DNA of 64,000 bases, from NCBI RefSeq assembly GCF_902499045.1, contig NZ_CABVPL010000004.1, forward strand, positions 62,001 through 126,000, given 5' to 3'. The stretch comes from Burkholderia latens (GTDB taxonomy: Bacteria; Pseudomonadota; Gammaproteobacteria; Burkholderiales; Burkholderiaceae). The notes beneath the pieces are model-generated. The model was not told where the DNA came from and ran no database searches. It saw nothing but the letters and a program-made list of their open reading frames with translations. Each line of letters opens with the position of its first letter. Positions within the stretch are counted from its first letter, which is position 1. Made by a program: the position numbers and the translations under genes. Below are positions 49,173 through 57,628 of this stretch, piece by piece.

Positions 49173-49975
49173 AGGCCTGCCTCGATCAGGGAAAGGTGTC
49201 GAACGAACCGGGCAAGGTACGAGCGACCGGGATTGGGATTCGCGCTGTGGTAATAGGCAACCGCCTTCGCCACCGAGTCAGTTCGCGCAAAGTTCTCGGT
49301 CAGAATCGCCTCGGCGACCGCGACGTTGGTCGCTGGCGCGAGCGCGTCCCATGCCGAGGCGAAGCGCTTGCCGTGGTAGCACCAGTTCACCTGCATGAGG
49401 CCGACGTCGAAGTCGCATCGCTCGCGCGCGAGCAGCGTCTCGATCGCCTTGTAGGCGTCTTCGCGCGACTTGAAGAAGAAGCCCTGCCCTGCAACGTTCA
49501 GGGTCCATGGCCAAGCACGGCCGCGGTAGTTCGATTCATTCAGCGCGATGCCCGCGAGGATCTTGGGATCGACGTTGGTGTGCAGCAGCTCGAATGGGAC
49601 GACCGCACGCGAGCACGCCCATCCACCTCGCCGCTCCGCAAGGGCTGCCTGCGCACCGTCATCCAGCACGGGTGGCTGGAGCCAGCCGCGGTCGATGAAA
49701 AGGTCGTCCAGTGCGACATCGCGGCCGTCGATCGAGACCGTGAGGCCCGCTTCGCTCGAGCTGCGCACGGGCTGGCCGATCAACGGCGATGCCCATTCGA
49801 CGAACGCGTCGAGTCCGCAGTAATAGACCGGCTTGCCCGGCAGCATTGCCACGCGGCGCACCGCGCCATCCTGAATGACGACGCTCACCGGGCTGATCAC
49901 CTGCGCGATCACCGCCGAATGCGCGGCTGCGCTCGCCAATGCCACTACGGCCGCGAAGGCTATGCGTTTGATCAT
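49169..49975 (-). CDS. Second lytic transglycosylase (268 aa)
   Basis: A 268-aa protein with signal peptide MIKRIAFAAVVALASAAAHS. An N-terminal ~100-residue domain of unknown fold precedes a conjugation-type SLT domain: AGIALNESNYRGRAWPWTLN (catalytic Glu ~147), CDFDVGLMQVNWCYH (~190) and AVAYYHSANPNPGRSYLARF. It is fused with or carries an extra domain compared to the 141-aa enzyme. It overlaps both neighbours by ATGA/GTGA, which marks it as an integral operon member. Confidence 0.75.
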   Translation of the reverse strand: MIKRIAFAAVVALASAAAHSAVIAQVISPVSVVIQDGAVRRVAMLPGKPVYYCGLDAFVEWASPLIGQPVRSSSEAGLTVSIDGRDVALDDLFIDRGWLQPPVLDDGAQAALAERRGGWACSRAVVPFELLHTNVDPKILAGIALNESNYRGRAWPWTLNVAGQGFFFKSREDAYKAIETLLARERCDFDVGLMQVNWCYHGKRFASAWDALAPATNVAVAEAILTENFARTDSVAKAVAYYHSANPNPGRSYLARFVRHLSLIEAGL

Positions 49976-51246
49976 CGGGGCTCCCGGTACGGCTCGAGCA
50001 CCATGTCGCGATTGATCTTCATCATGAAGTGCCGTTTGCCGGGCTTCGACGAGATCGTCGGCGGGATGTTCTTGTACCGATCGAGCACCGACTGGGCGGT
50101 TTGCGCCGCGATCTGACCGCCCGTGCTGCCCACCGTGGTGACGCCAAGCGGGCCAGTCGTCGTGCTCTGGTCGCTGTTGGAGAATGCTTTAACCAGGATG
50201 GCCGTCAGGAACGAGGTCGAGTAAATCTTGATGAAGTGGTTGTTCACGTCACCACTGAAGCCGGCCGTGCCATCGCCGTCTGCACCTTGTGCGCCGTACA
50301 GCGGCACGTGCTTGCCGTTCGGCAGCCGCATCTCCGCGCCGGCGACGAGAATCGACTCCTGCCCCGGCTGAATGTCCGAGCTATAGGGCGCAACGATCGT
50401 GGTGCCCCACGGGATCACCAGGCAACGCCCGTCGCCATTGTTCGCATACACATCGCTTTCGACGATCAGCGACGCAGTGCCAGGACGATCGGAGTTGAGC
50501 GCCTCGTTCGAGAGAACCGGAATCTTCGCTGGCGGTGACAGCGTGCAGCCTCGCGACTGGCCGACAAATCCGGTTTGCGCGAAATCCTTGTCGCCTTCGC
50601 TCAGCTGCGCGACGTCGTGCATGAACGCGTTGTCGCGCTGCTGCGTCGTCATCGGTCCCGCAGCTTGCCCGCCGCGCGAAGCCAGAGCAGCCTGCGCCGT
50701 CGCTTCCTTCATCGCAGCATCCTGGGCCGCTGCCTGCTGGAGCAGCATCTGTTGCGGCGAAATGATGCCGTTCGGCAGTTGCGGCTGCTGCGGCTGCCCT
50801 TCCTTGACCTTGACGCCCGCGCGGAAGATCGGAGAGACGTAGATACTGTCCTGGTCGTTCGCAGCCTTCAGCTCCGCGGTACTCGCGCTCGGCAAAACGG
50901 CGTCGGCCGAGAGCGTCGGCTTCTTCGCGTTCGCGGCTGCAGCCGCGCTAGCTGCGGCTGCGGCTTCCGCAGCGCGCCGACGTGCTTCGGCCTGTTGCTG
51001 CTCGATGATCTTGTCGACGTCAGCTTTGTCGGCGTTGCTCTTGTCAACCGCTTCGGCCGCTCGTTCGCGCTTCGCTTTCAGTGCTTCTGCCTCTGCCTTA
51101 TTCGCTTCGACGGTCTGCGTGTAGAAGCCGAGCGAGCCGATGCCGAGGGCCGCAATCGCGCCGATCGCAATCATGACGTTGCGGGGCACCTTGCCCTTGA
51201 ACAAGGCTTTCTCTTCCGGACTGGTCCGATCGATCTGCTTTGCCAT
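49972..51246 (-). CDS. virB10: VirB10/TrbI-like protein
   Basis: A 424-aa protein. One TM helix (~24-42, VMIAIGAIAALGIGSLGFY), a helical/coiled Ala-Glu-Lys-rich stretch (~44-110), a Gln/Pro linker and a VirB10 C-terminal beta barrel (~215-424; VIPWGTTIVAPYSSDIQPGQ, KHVPLYGAQGADGDG). VirB10 spans from inner to outer membrane and gates the T4SS core. A Cys (GRCLVIP) sits in the barrel. GAGGG precedes the ATG at 51246. Confidence 0.85.
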   Translation of the reverse strand: MAKQIDRTSPEEKALFKGKVPRNVMIAIGAIAALGIGSLGFYTQTVEANKAEAEALKAKRERAAEAVDKSNADKADVDKIIEQQQAEARRRAAEAAAAASAAAAANAKKPTLSADAVLPSASTAELKAANDQDSIYVSPIFRAGVKVKEGQPQQPQLPNGIISPQQMLLQQAAAQDAAMKEATAQAALASRGGQAAGPMTTQQRDNAFMHDVAQLSEGDKDFAQTGFVGQSRGCTLSPPAKIPVLSNEALNSDRPGTASLIVESDVYANNGDGRCLVIPWGTTIVAPYSSDIQPGQESILVAGAEMRLPNGKHVPLYGAQGADGDGTAGFSGDVNNHFIKIYSTSFLTAILVKAFSNSDQSTTTGPLGVTTVGSTGGQIAAQTAQSVLDRYKNIPPTISSKPGKRHFMMKINRDMVLEPYREPR

Positions 51247-51252
51247 ACGCCC

Positions 51253-52128
51253 TCAGAACCCAAACAGGCCGCGACGGCCGCGCGTGATCGTCACTTCCTC
51301 GCCCGGTCGCGTGAGCTTCACTTCGTCAGCCAGTCGCTGAATGACGATGTACGGCCCACGGCGGATGAAGTTCGGGCTAACAATGTCGCCACCGTCGTTG
51401 ATGGTCGGCACGGCGAACGGGGTACGCGGCGGCATCCGGATCCAGATGAACGTGCCATCGTCGAAGACCGTCTCGGGCTTGAGCGAGCTCGTTCCAGAAA
51501 CTGTGTATTCGAAGTTCAGCTTGTCCGGCGGCACGCCGATCGGCCCGGAATCCGTTTGACCAGCATGGTCAGCATCACGATCGTCGCCCGCGGCATTCGC
51601 GCGCGTGCGCACTTTCGCCATCAGCGAGTTCGGGTAGTTGAAGCGGACGTTCTGATAGAACAGGCCGCCGAGCGGTGACGAGACGAGCGTCAGCTCGTAC
51701 TCGCGCTTGTTCGTGCTCAGATGCAGGGTGTTGACGAGGCCGGGCTTTGTCGGCTTGACGTACACGTGGTTTGCGCCGTCCGTATCGATGACCCACTGGA
51801 CCGAGTCGCCCATCGCCGGCTCGCTGATCAGGCTCTCACCGCGCTCCAGCTCGATCGTCGTGAGCTTGAGTGGGGCCGTCATCACGCGGTAGATCTGGTC
51901 GCGGCTGTACGGAAAGACAGCCATGCGCGCATCGCCGGGCATGGTGATGGGATCGGCGCCGGAGTTGTATGGATTCACCGGGCTCATCGCGTCGCCGATG
52001 ATGCTGCCGACATCGAACCCGGGAATCGGCGACACAGGGTTCGCCGCACTCTTTGCAGCGAACGCATTGACCGACGCTGCGATCAACGCGAGCGCGCCCC
52101 AGCTGAGAAGGGAACGTGTTCGTTTCAT
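51253..52128 (-). CDS. virB9: VirB9/TrbG-like protein
   Basis: A 291-aa periplasmic protein. Signal peptide (to ~25), then the VirB9 N-domain with SRDQIYRVMTAPLKLTTIEL and a C-terminal domain (FEYTVSGTSSLKPETVFDDG; TFIWIRMP; IVIQRLADEVKLTRPGEEV). It forms the outer-membrane core ring with VirB10. A ~20-residue polar insert (NAAGDDRDADHAGQTD) separates the domains. The start overlaps the virB8 stop by ATGA. Confidence 0.85.
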   Translation of the reverse strand: MKRTRSLLSWGALALIAASVNAFAAKSAANPVSPIPGFDVGSIIGDAMSPVNPYNSGADPITMPGDARMAVFPYSRDQIYRVMTAPLKLTTIELERGESLISEPAMGDSVQWVIDTDGANHVYVKPTKPGLVNTLHLSTNKREYELTLVSSPLGGLFYQNVRFNYPNSLMAKVRTRANAAGDDRDADHAGQTDSGPIGVPPDKLNFEYTVSGTSSLKPETVFDDGTFIWIRMPPRTPFAVPTINDGGDIVSPNFIRRGPYIVIQRLADEVKLTRPGEEVTITRGRRGLFGF

Positions 52129-52841
52129 GCGCCGGTTTTCTGGAGGGTGAAGAACGGGTAATAGAGCCCGTACGGATTCGTGCCCAGCACGTCCTCCGCG
52201 GTCGGGGGGATGATCTGGTAACGCATCGTCAATGCAAACCGGACGTCGACAGGCTTGTCTGTCGGCGATTGACGCGTCGAGGTCGTGAATTCGACGACGA
52301 CGGTCGAATCCTCCAGCAGCGAGACGTTGGTGACCTTCGGTTCACGGACCAGCTTCGGATTGGTCGTGATCTGGTCGAACGGTTTGTCGTCGCTGATCCA
52401 CGACGCGAACTGATTCTTCGCGTTGCCGACCATCTTGGCTTTGACGGCGTTGATGTTCTTGGCGAGGCGCGAGGTTCGAATGTCGTCGGTGAGAACCGGC
52501 TCGATCGTGAACCAGTGCTCGACGTCCTGTTTGATTGCCGTGCGCTTCGCCTGATCGTCGGGGTTGTACGCGGCCAGTTGCTTGACCAACGGATTCCCGC
52601 CGGCATCCGACGAGACACCATAGGCGCGCACAACCGACGGCGGCGGTTGCCGGGTGTACACCGCGCCACCTGCGATGATCGCGAGGATGAAGCAAAAGGT
52701 CTTCCAGTGATTGGCTTCGATGCGCAGACGCGTCCCCTGGTCGAAGATGATCTTTTCGGGATCGTCGTTCGAGTAGTGGCCGGGCGCCGGCGACAGGGCG
52801 ACCTGCTTCTTGCTACGGGGAAAGAGTCGAGGGAATCGCAT
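52125..52841 (-). CDS. virB8: VirB8/TrbF-like protein
   Basis: A 238-aa protein. Short cytoplasmic N-terminus, a TM helix (~46-62, TFCFILAIIAGGAVY) and a periplasmic VirB8 domain (~75-235) with the NPL/YNPDD-type motif and QTPTDKP-like QSPTDKPVDVRFALTMRYQI. It is an assembly platform for the T4SS. It is the first gene of the whole hybrid operon; the ATG at 52841 has a weak ribosome-binding site, and a TTG at 52889 is less likely. Confidence 0.8.
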   Translation of the reverse strand: MRFPRLFPRSKKQVALSPAPGHYSNDDPEKIIFDQGTRLRIEANHWKTFCFILAIIAGGAVYTRQPPPSVVRAYGVSSDAGGNPLVKQLAAYNPDDQAKRTAIKQDVEHWFTIEPVLTDDIRTSRLAKNINAVKAKMVGNAKNQFASWISDDKPFDQITTNPKLVREPKVTNVSLLEDSTVVVEFTTSTRQSPTDKPVDVRFALTMRYQIIPPTAEDVLGTNPYGLYYPFFTLQKTGA

Positions 52842-52968
52842 CACGGGGTTCCAATTGGTACGGATCAATTGGAACAGCCGAGGCGACAACGGCTCGTGGG
52901 AAAAGAGCCGTCATTTCAGCGACCTTTTCGCGACGGCTAGGATTGCCGGCCACGGGCGCCAAGCCGCG

Positions 52969-52978
52969 CAACCGGTTG
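52969..52978. promoter_or_regulatory. CAACCGGTTG palindrome (operator candidate 3)
   Basis: The palindrome preceded by CG and followed by CGGGGCA...AGCCCTATGAAAATCGCGAGCTTTTC, resembling the copies at 15673 and 31954. It lies 130 bp upstream of the T4SS/pilus operon start (minus) and about 60 bp upstream of a probable promoter reading toward 53244 (plus). Confidence 0.5.
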
Positions 52979-53023
52979 CGGGGCATACGGCAAAAAGCCC
53001 TATGAAAATCGCGAGCTTTTCGG

Positions 53024-53050
53024 TCTTGCGTTTACTACTACGTCGATAGA
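53024..53050 (+). promoter_or_regulatory. Probable promoter toward 53244-53819
   Basis: TTGCGT, 15 nt, TAGAAT (TTGCGTTTACTACTACGTCG followed by ATAGAATC) on the plus strand, between operators 3 and 4. The spacer is a little short for sigma-70. Confidence 0.4.
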
Positions 53051-53180
53051 ATCAGTGCACTGTCGTTGCACGCGTTGCACACCTCACTATGGGGCCGATG
53101 AAACGGCGGTCATTCGCAAATCATTGTTTTCGCACGATTCTTGACCCAGTCCTCGCTCGAGGAATCCCGGGGCCGCCCCT

Positions 53181-53190
53181 CAACCGGTTG
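53181..53190. promoter_or_regulatory. CAACCGGTTG palindrome (operator candidate 4)
   Basis: The fourth copy, inside the extended dyad CCTCAACCGGTTGAGAGG, 54 bp upstream of the 53244 start. Its flanks differ from the other three beyond GGCATTTTTCAGAAA. Proximity suggests autoregulation of the 53244 product. Confidence 0.45.
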
Positions 53191-53243
53191 AGAGGCATTT
53201 TTCAGAAACAACAACAATTGACGATCAACGATCGTCCGCTCCC

Positions 53244-53819
53244 ATGACCCTTTCCAATTCGTGTAATAGTTCGGCCGCTGACAAAACAGCCATCCTGAGA
53301 GGTCGCTCAGCCGCGATCGCGCGACATGACGATCTTCGCGGGGCGAGCTCTCCCCCCGTAGTACTGGGCAATTTCTATCGGGAGCAGTTGGATCAGCAGC
53401 TTTGGCCGAGTCAAGCAACGCTCGCTGCGGACTTCAACGTGTCGAAGGCCATGGTCACACGGTCTATCCAAGCCTCCCTACTTCCTCCCGAAGTGATCTC
53501 CTCTTTCGGCGGGCCATGCCAAATCTCATACCGGACAGCAGAAATCGCTACGAAATTGATCCGTGAAGTTGGTAAGGATATTGTCACGCGCAGGGCCCTA
53601 ACCGTGCCCGCCAACTTTGCTCCATCGAAAGTGATATCGATCCTGTCTACGGGCAAAGTTCAAGCCGAAGACGGTGTCGAACTTCGATTGTCGCTAGGTC
53701 CGAACGGTAGGCATCTCAGAATCGATGCGCGTCATATCGACCTCGTGGTTCCCCATATTCCTCTACTGCAGGATCTGTTGAACACTCTCCTTCCGTCGGT
53801 CCTTCCGCGAAGACGCTGA
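53244..53819 (+). CDS. Putative KorB/ParB-HTH-like DNA-binding regulator
   Basis: A 191-aa protein. Residues ~50-100 (LDQQLWPSQATLAADFNVSKAMVTRSIQAS, LPPEVISSFG) read as a helix-turn-helix of the ParB/KorB type, where 'S--LA---GVSK--V-R-------P--V' is common, without the ParB nucleotide-binding box. The C-terminus is a small alpha/beta domain. Two CAACCGGTTG sites lie just upstream, so it may be the repressor that reads that palindrome across the plasmid; this is inferred. It is adjacent to the replication origin. The ATG at 53244 has a weak Shine-Dalgarno. Confidence 0.55.
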   Translation: MTLSNSCNSSAADKTAILRGRSAAIARHDDLRGASSPPVVLGNFYREQLDQQLWPSQATLAADFNVSKAMVTRSIQASLLPPEVISSFGGPCQISYRTAEIATKLIREVGKDIVTRRALTVPANFAPSKVISILSTGKVQAEDGVELRLSLGPNGRHLRIDARHIDLVVPHIPLLQDLLNTLLPSVLPRRR

Positions 53820-53835
53820 CGACGCTTTGCGGGTG

Positions 53836-54829
53836 GGTGACAGATTCCGACCTCGAAGCACTTGCCATACGATCGGTGACATTATCCGACCCAGTACTTT
53901 CGGCAAACTGCCGGAACGAGAGAAGCCACGAGAGCATATGGTGACGGTTTCCGACCCAACGGCTGTCGAGGGGTGACATTTCCCGACCCGAGGCAACCGT
54001 CGTCAAAGGTGACAAATTCCGACCTGCTGACTTACCACGAACAGTGACAAATTCCGACCTTCCGACGCGCGGGTCGCGAAAGTGACGTTTTCCGACCCGG
54101 TGGGCTACACCGAAAGGTGACACGATCCGACTTGCGGGCGACGTCAATGGTGACAAATTCCGACCCGTTTTGATGTTTTGAGAAGTGACATATTCCGACC
54201 TTAGACCGCCGCTCTGTTCCCCTCTCGGACGCTGGGCTTCGGGCCAAAAGTGACGTTTTCCGACCCAAGATCGCATCCGTTCTATGACTTTTTCCGACCC
54301 GCGAGATAGCTTCTCTGACGACGAACCGCCCCACGTTATAGGAGTGACTGTCTTAGCTTGCAGTAAAGGTGACGTTTTCCGACCCGGCACCCAAGCTAAG
54401 GGTTTGCACAGGGGCTTGCTCGGTTGAAGGTGAGTGAGTACTTAGTAGCTTTCGGCCATTGAGGTCGGAAAGCGTCACCTTTAGCGCTGGCAAACATGTG
54501 CTTGCGACCAATCAAGAGTGGTTCGGGGGCGCGACAGGCGCATTGGGGTCGGAAATTGTCACTTTTCAGATGTCCGGCGAACGCCGGAGGTCGGTGTAGG
54601 GGTGGATTTTGTTGTATAGAAGCAACTTTCTAACGGTGCTCTTTGTAAGACAGTTTGTAGAACCGTTTGTAAAACCTTTTGTAAACGCTGTGCCCTGCCT
54701 CGCACAGGCTTGTCAGTTAAGGCTTTGCCGGGTGTCACAGTAATGAAACTGTGACGTTTGCCGACCTAGAGGTGACGCAATCCGACCCTAAGTAGACACA
54801 ATCCGGGCCGGCAGTGACAAATTTCGACC
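53836..54829. repeat. Iteron array of the replication origin
   Basis: About 18 copies of GGTGACANNTTCCGACC. Thirteen are in direct orientation between 53836 and 54384, mostly 33-37 bp apart (about 53874, 53940, 53972, 54007, 54044, 54080, 54115, 54149, 54184, 54248, 54283, 54368). Two are inverted (54463-54479, 54547-54562). Three more direct copies lie before the rep gene (54751, 54771, 54814). Rep_3 initiators bind such iterons for initiation and copy control by handcuffing. Confidence 0.9.
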
Positions 54830-54840
54830 GTTATCCACAA
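54600..54840 (+). other. Probable oriV core: AT-rich 12/13-mers and DnaA box
   Basis: Four tandem copies of (C/T)TTTGTA(A/G)NAC(C/A)N lie at about 54641-54692 (CTTTGTAAGACAG, TTTGTAGAACCG, TTTGTAAAACCT, TTTGTAAACGC). Such AT-rich 12-13-mers are typical DNA unwinding elements. A perfect DnaA box TTATCCACA lies at 54831-54839. Together with the flanking iterons this is the likely replication start region. Confidence 0.75.
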
Positions 54841-54841
54841 C

Positions 54842-54902
54842 GGTGACTTGCAGCCTGGCCATGTCACCTTATAATTGTGACACTCACCGCTGAAGGTCAC
54901 CT
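54842..54902 (+). promoter_or_regulatory. rep promoter with inverted half-iterons
   Basis: TTGCAG (54848-54853), 16 nt, TATAAT (54870-54875) form a strong promoter 30 nt before rep. GGTGAC half-iterons are inverted around both elements (GGTGAC 54842 / GTCACC 54863; GTGAC 54877 / GGTCACC 54896). Rep_3 dimers commonly repress their own promoter through inverted iteron halves, so autoregulation is likely. Confidence 0.7.
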
Positions 54903-54904
54903 TT

Positions 54905-55786
54905 GTGAACAAAAAGGCAAAAAACCAGTCCGAGCCCGCTCAGGTCGAGATCGTTGAGATCGAGCCTCTCAAGATCGAGCCGTTGGACGAACCGCCTCTG
55001 GACGGTGACGGCCGAGTGCGGGGCACTGTTGCCATGAGTCGCGCGCTGGTCAATGCGCAGCAAGGGCTGACCCTCAACGAGAAGCGAGTCATGATGGCGG
55101 CGCTGCGATGCATAGACAGCAAGAAGTCACCATACTTGCATGGTAAGGGTAACGGCTATGTGAGTGTTCGTGTACGAGCCGACGAGTTCGCCGCCCTTGC
55201 AGCACTTGCTCCGCGGTCGGGTGAGAAGCAGGCAACCGCTGCGTATGAGGGACTGAAGGAAGGCTGTGCGAGCCTTCAAAAGCGCCAACTGACGTATATG
55301 GATGGCCCGAGGAAGGTAGTACTGAATTGGGTGTGGAAGGCGGTTTACCACGAACGAGAAGGATGGGCAGAGGTTTCCTTCTCTCCGGATTTAACGCCCC
55401 ATATCTTCATGTTGCAGCGGCGGTTCGTCTCGTATCAACTTGAGTTTGCCCGAGGGCTACAGTCACTTTACTCGTGGCGGCTCCTCGAACTATTGATGCG
55501 CGAGCGGGATCGAGGCCGGCTCCTGATAACGTTGGAAGATTTCCGGCATGTGCTTGAAATTCCTGCGACGTACCGCTTTGCCGACATCAAGCGTCGGGTA
55601 ATTGAAACCGCCGTGAACGAGCTGAACGCAAAGGCAGACCTTGTGATTTCCTGGACACCGGTGAAGCTTGGTCGCGCTGTGAATTCGCTCGATTTCAAGT
55701 TTATCCAGAATCCGCAAAGCCGCCTGGCGCTGGACGGTGAGTTGCCCTTTGAAGAATCCAGTGCGGCGGCAACTGCCGGAAGCTGA
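54905..55786 (+). CDS. repA: Rep_3-family replication initiator
   Basis: A 293-aa initiator of the RepB/Rep_3 (PF01051-type) family, two winged-helix domains: WH1 about residues 40-160 (MSRALVNAQQGLTLNEKRVMMAAL; YEGLKEGCASLQKRQLTY) and WH2 about 165-270 (FVSYQLEFARGLQSLYSWRLLELL; RVIETAVNELNAKADLVISW). It binds the iterons upstream, melts the AT-rich 12/13-mers and recruits DnaA and helicase. GTG start at 54905 with AAGG upstream. The long gap on its upstream side is the origin; ParB lies convergent downstream. Confidence 0.92.
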   Translation: MNKKAKNQSEPAQVEIVEIEPLKIEPLDEPPLDGDGRVRGTVAMSRALVNAQQGLTLNEKRVMMAALRCIDSKKSPYLHGKGNGYVSVRVRADEFAALAALAPRSGEKQATAAYEGLKEGCASLQKRQLTYMDGPRKVVLNWVWKAVYHEREGWAEVSFSPDLTPHIFMLQRRFVSYQLEFARGLQSLYSWRLLELLMRERDRGRLLITLEDFRHVLEIPATYRFADIKRRVIETAVNELNAKADLVISWTPVKLGRAVNSLDFKFIQNPQSRLALDGELPFEESSAAATAGS

Positions 55787-55903
55787 AGCGCGACCGTCCC
55801 GCAGTAGTTCCGTCGCGCTACATTGCTTTGGGGGACGGCACGGAGTGAATGCCAGCTAAGCTGCGGTGCCTAGCCGGCAGACATACCTAGGTATCGCACG
55901 TCC

Positions 55904-56935
55904 CTACTTCAGTTGATGACCGTCTTCGGCAAGGAGCTTTTTGAAGGCGGCAACGTATGCCTCGGCTTTTTCGGCCGAGCCTAGAGCGAGGTCCAGACGG
56001 ACCTTCCCATCGCCCCACTCCTTGATCGCACCGATCTCGGCCCCGTCAACAGTGGACACCTTGTACTGTCGCGAAAGGGACTTACGTGGGGCTCGGCCAT
56101 TCTCGAGACTTTCGCGGATAGCCTTCACCTTCTGGAACGGCAATTCCTCGTCACGAATGCGCTCCGCGAATGCCAAGGTGCGCTTCTCGTCCGATGCCTT
56201 TAGGAACAGGGTGAGTTCGTAGCTAGTCGATAGGCCAAATTGTTTGGGATGCGAACCGATTACGTCCAGGACGGATTGCGGCAGATCCAGGAGCGCGAGG
56301 ATTTTGCTGACCTTGGATTTGCCCTCCTCCACCAAGACTGCCAGTTCGTCATTCGATTTTGCATGACCTTGATCGAGAAGCTTCTTGTACCCGAGTGCGA
56401 CGTCCAAAATGGTTTCCTGCTCGCGCTCGTTGTTTGCGGCTCGCGCAAGGCGGTAGAAATCGATCGGATCCAGGCCTTCGAGAAGCTTCACATCCAGCGT
56501 CTCGGAGCGATTCCTGAGCGCGCCAAGCTTTCGGAACTGGCCGTCGATCAAGATTGCGCGATCCGGAAAGTCGGGGTGGCGTCCGGCGAGCACAGGGACG
56601 AGTTGGCCATCTCGCGCCATTGAGGCTGCGCGTGCGGCGATGAGCTCTTCTTTGTAGATCGTGCGACTGTTAAGCGGGTTGTCGTCGATATGACTTATTG
56701 GCATCGTTATGTACCGCGCCTGCACCTTCCCCGCTTGTTCCAGGCTTGCCAAATACGCTTCTGCAGACGATCTTGTCGGGGCAGCGACGTTCTCCGTGGG
56801 CTGATCCAACAGGCTGCTTCGACCGCTCAATGCCTCATCCACTCGGTCGAACCTCGAAGGTGTCGCCGTCTCTCGCATTGTTTTGTCCCGCTTTACGCCG
56901 GCATTAATCGCAGCAGAGAAGTCCTTTTTGCTCAT
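55904..56935 (-). CDS. parB: Partition protein ParB
   Basis: A 343-aa ParB. N-terminal arm (to ~70), ParB/Srx domain (~75-160; NPLNSRTIYKEELIAARAAS, ILIDGQFRKLGALR), then an HTH region (~190-260, SNDELAVLVEEGKSKVSKIL) and a C-terminal dimerisation region. It binds the GTTTCTACGT(A/T)GAAAC sites at 57629-58233 and activates ParA. The ATG overlaps the parA stop (ATGA). It is distinct from the PRTRC ParB at 9187. Confidence 0.88.
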   Translation of the reverse strand: MSKKDFSAAINAGVKRDKTMRETATPSRFDRVDEALSGRSSLLDQPTENVAAPTRSSAEAYLASLEQAGKVQARYITMPISHIDDNPLNSRTIYKEELIAARAASMARDGQLVPVLAGRHPDFPDRAILIDGQFRKLGALRNRSETLDVKLLEGLDPIDFYRLARAANNEREQETILDVALGYKKLLDQGHAKSNDELAVLVEEGKSKVSKILALLDLPQSVLDVIGSHPKQFGLSTSYELTLFLKASDEKRTLAFAERIRDEELPFQKVKAIRESLENGRAPRKSLSRQYKVSTVDGAEIGAIKEWGDGKVRLDLALGSAEKAEAYVAAFKKLLAEDGHQLK

Positions 56936-57591
56936 GCTTGCACCTCAAGAACTTCGAGAATTTCGTCAACAAGATCATTCAGTTCTTTGTGGGCCGCTTT
57001 GGCCGAGCGGAGTTGAAGGACTGTAGCCCCAGATACCTCAGCTTCCTTGTATGCGGTCCGGAAGCCGAGCTTCGTTTTAAGCATGGGAAGCTCATCGTCT
57101 CCAGCTGCAGCTTCAAAGATCTGCTTCACGATCGTGACGTTCTGGTTCATGTTCGCGAAAGAACGGAGCTTAAGATCCGGGTTGCGGATCTGGGCCTCCA
57201 TCCCCAGTTTTTTTGCCTCCTGAACCGCCCAGAGATTGCCGCCCGATGCTGCGATGGGAATCAGTCCCAGATCGGAAATGAGGAGGGCAACCGAAGGCGC
57301 TGCCGATTTAATGGCGGGCGGACAGTCTATGACGATAAAATCATAGTCATTCACGTATTTTGCAATCTCCCGATCCGGCCGGGGACTTAGCGCTAGGTTC
57401 GAGATAGCCGCCGGGTACGGTCGATCGTCCGGCGCCGCGCCGACTGACAGTGTTGCGGTGCCCTGCTCATCCAAGTCGACGAGCATGGTCCGGTGGCCTC
57501 GCAGGCCCAAGGCGCCTGCGATATTGGTCGAGGTCGTCGTTTTTCCCGACCCTCCCTTCTGATTGAAGACGGCAATAATTTTTGCGGCCAT
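56932..57591 (-). CDS. parA: Partition ATPase ParA
   Basis: A 219-aa ParA of the small (type Ib-like) class lacking an N-terminal HTH. Deviant Walker A FNQKGGSGKTTT (residues 9-20), Walker A' LVDLDEQGTAT (~37-47) and Walker B FIVIDCPP (~85-92). It positions plasmids by patterning on the nucleoid. It starts 38 nt from the first parS palindrome, which may double as its operator because the class lacks a DNA-binding N-domain. Confidence 0.92.
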   Translation of the reverse strand: MAAKIIAVFNQKGGSGKTTTSTNIAGALGLRGHRTMLVDLDEQGTATLSVGAAPDDRPYPAAISNLALSPRPDREIAKYVNDYDFIVIDCPPAIKSAAPSVALLISDLGLIPIAASGGNLWAVQEAKKLGMEAQIRNPDLKLRSFANMNQNVTIVKQIFEAAAGDDELPMLKTKLGFRTAYKEAEVSGATVLQLRSAKAAHKELNDLVDEILEVLEVQA

Positions 57592-57628
57592 GCGTTCTCC
57601 TCATGCAACTAGTGCTCGGACAGGACCA

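Noticed and set aside
53716-54390. A minus-strand open frame across the iterons (224 codons)
   Set aside because: It is generated by the regular repeats; the translation repeats motifs such as 'GRNLSPLT', has no ribosome-binding site and no family resemblance.
53836-54829. Possible CRISPR-like tandem repeats
   Set aside because: The units are 17-bp iterons in both orientations around a Rep_3 gene and DnaA box. The spacers are too short and there are no cas genes.
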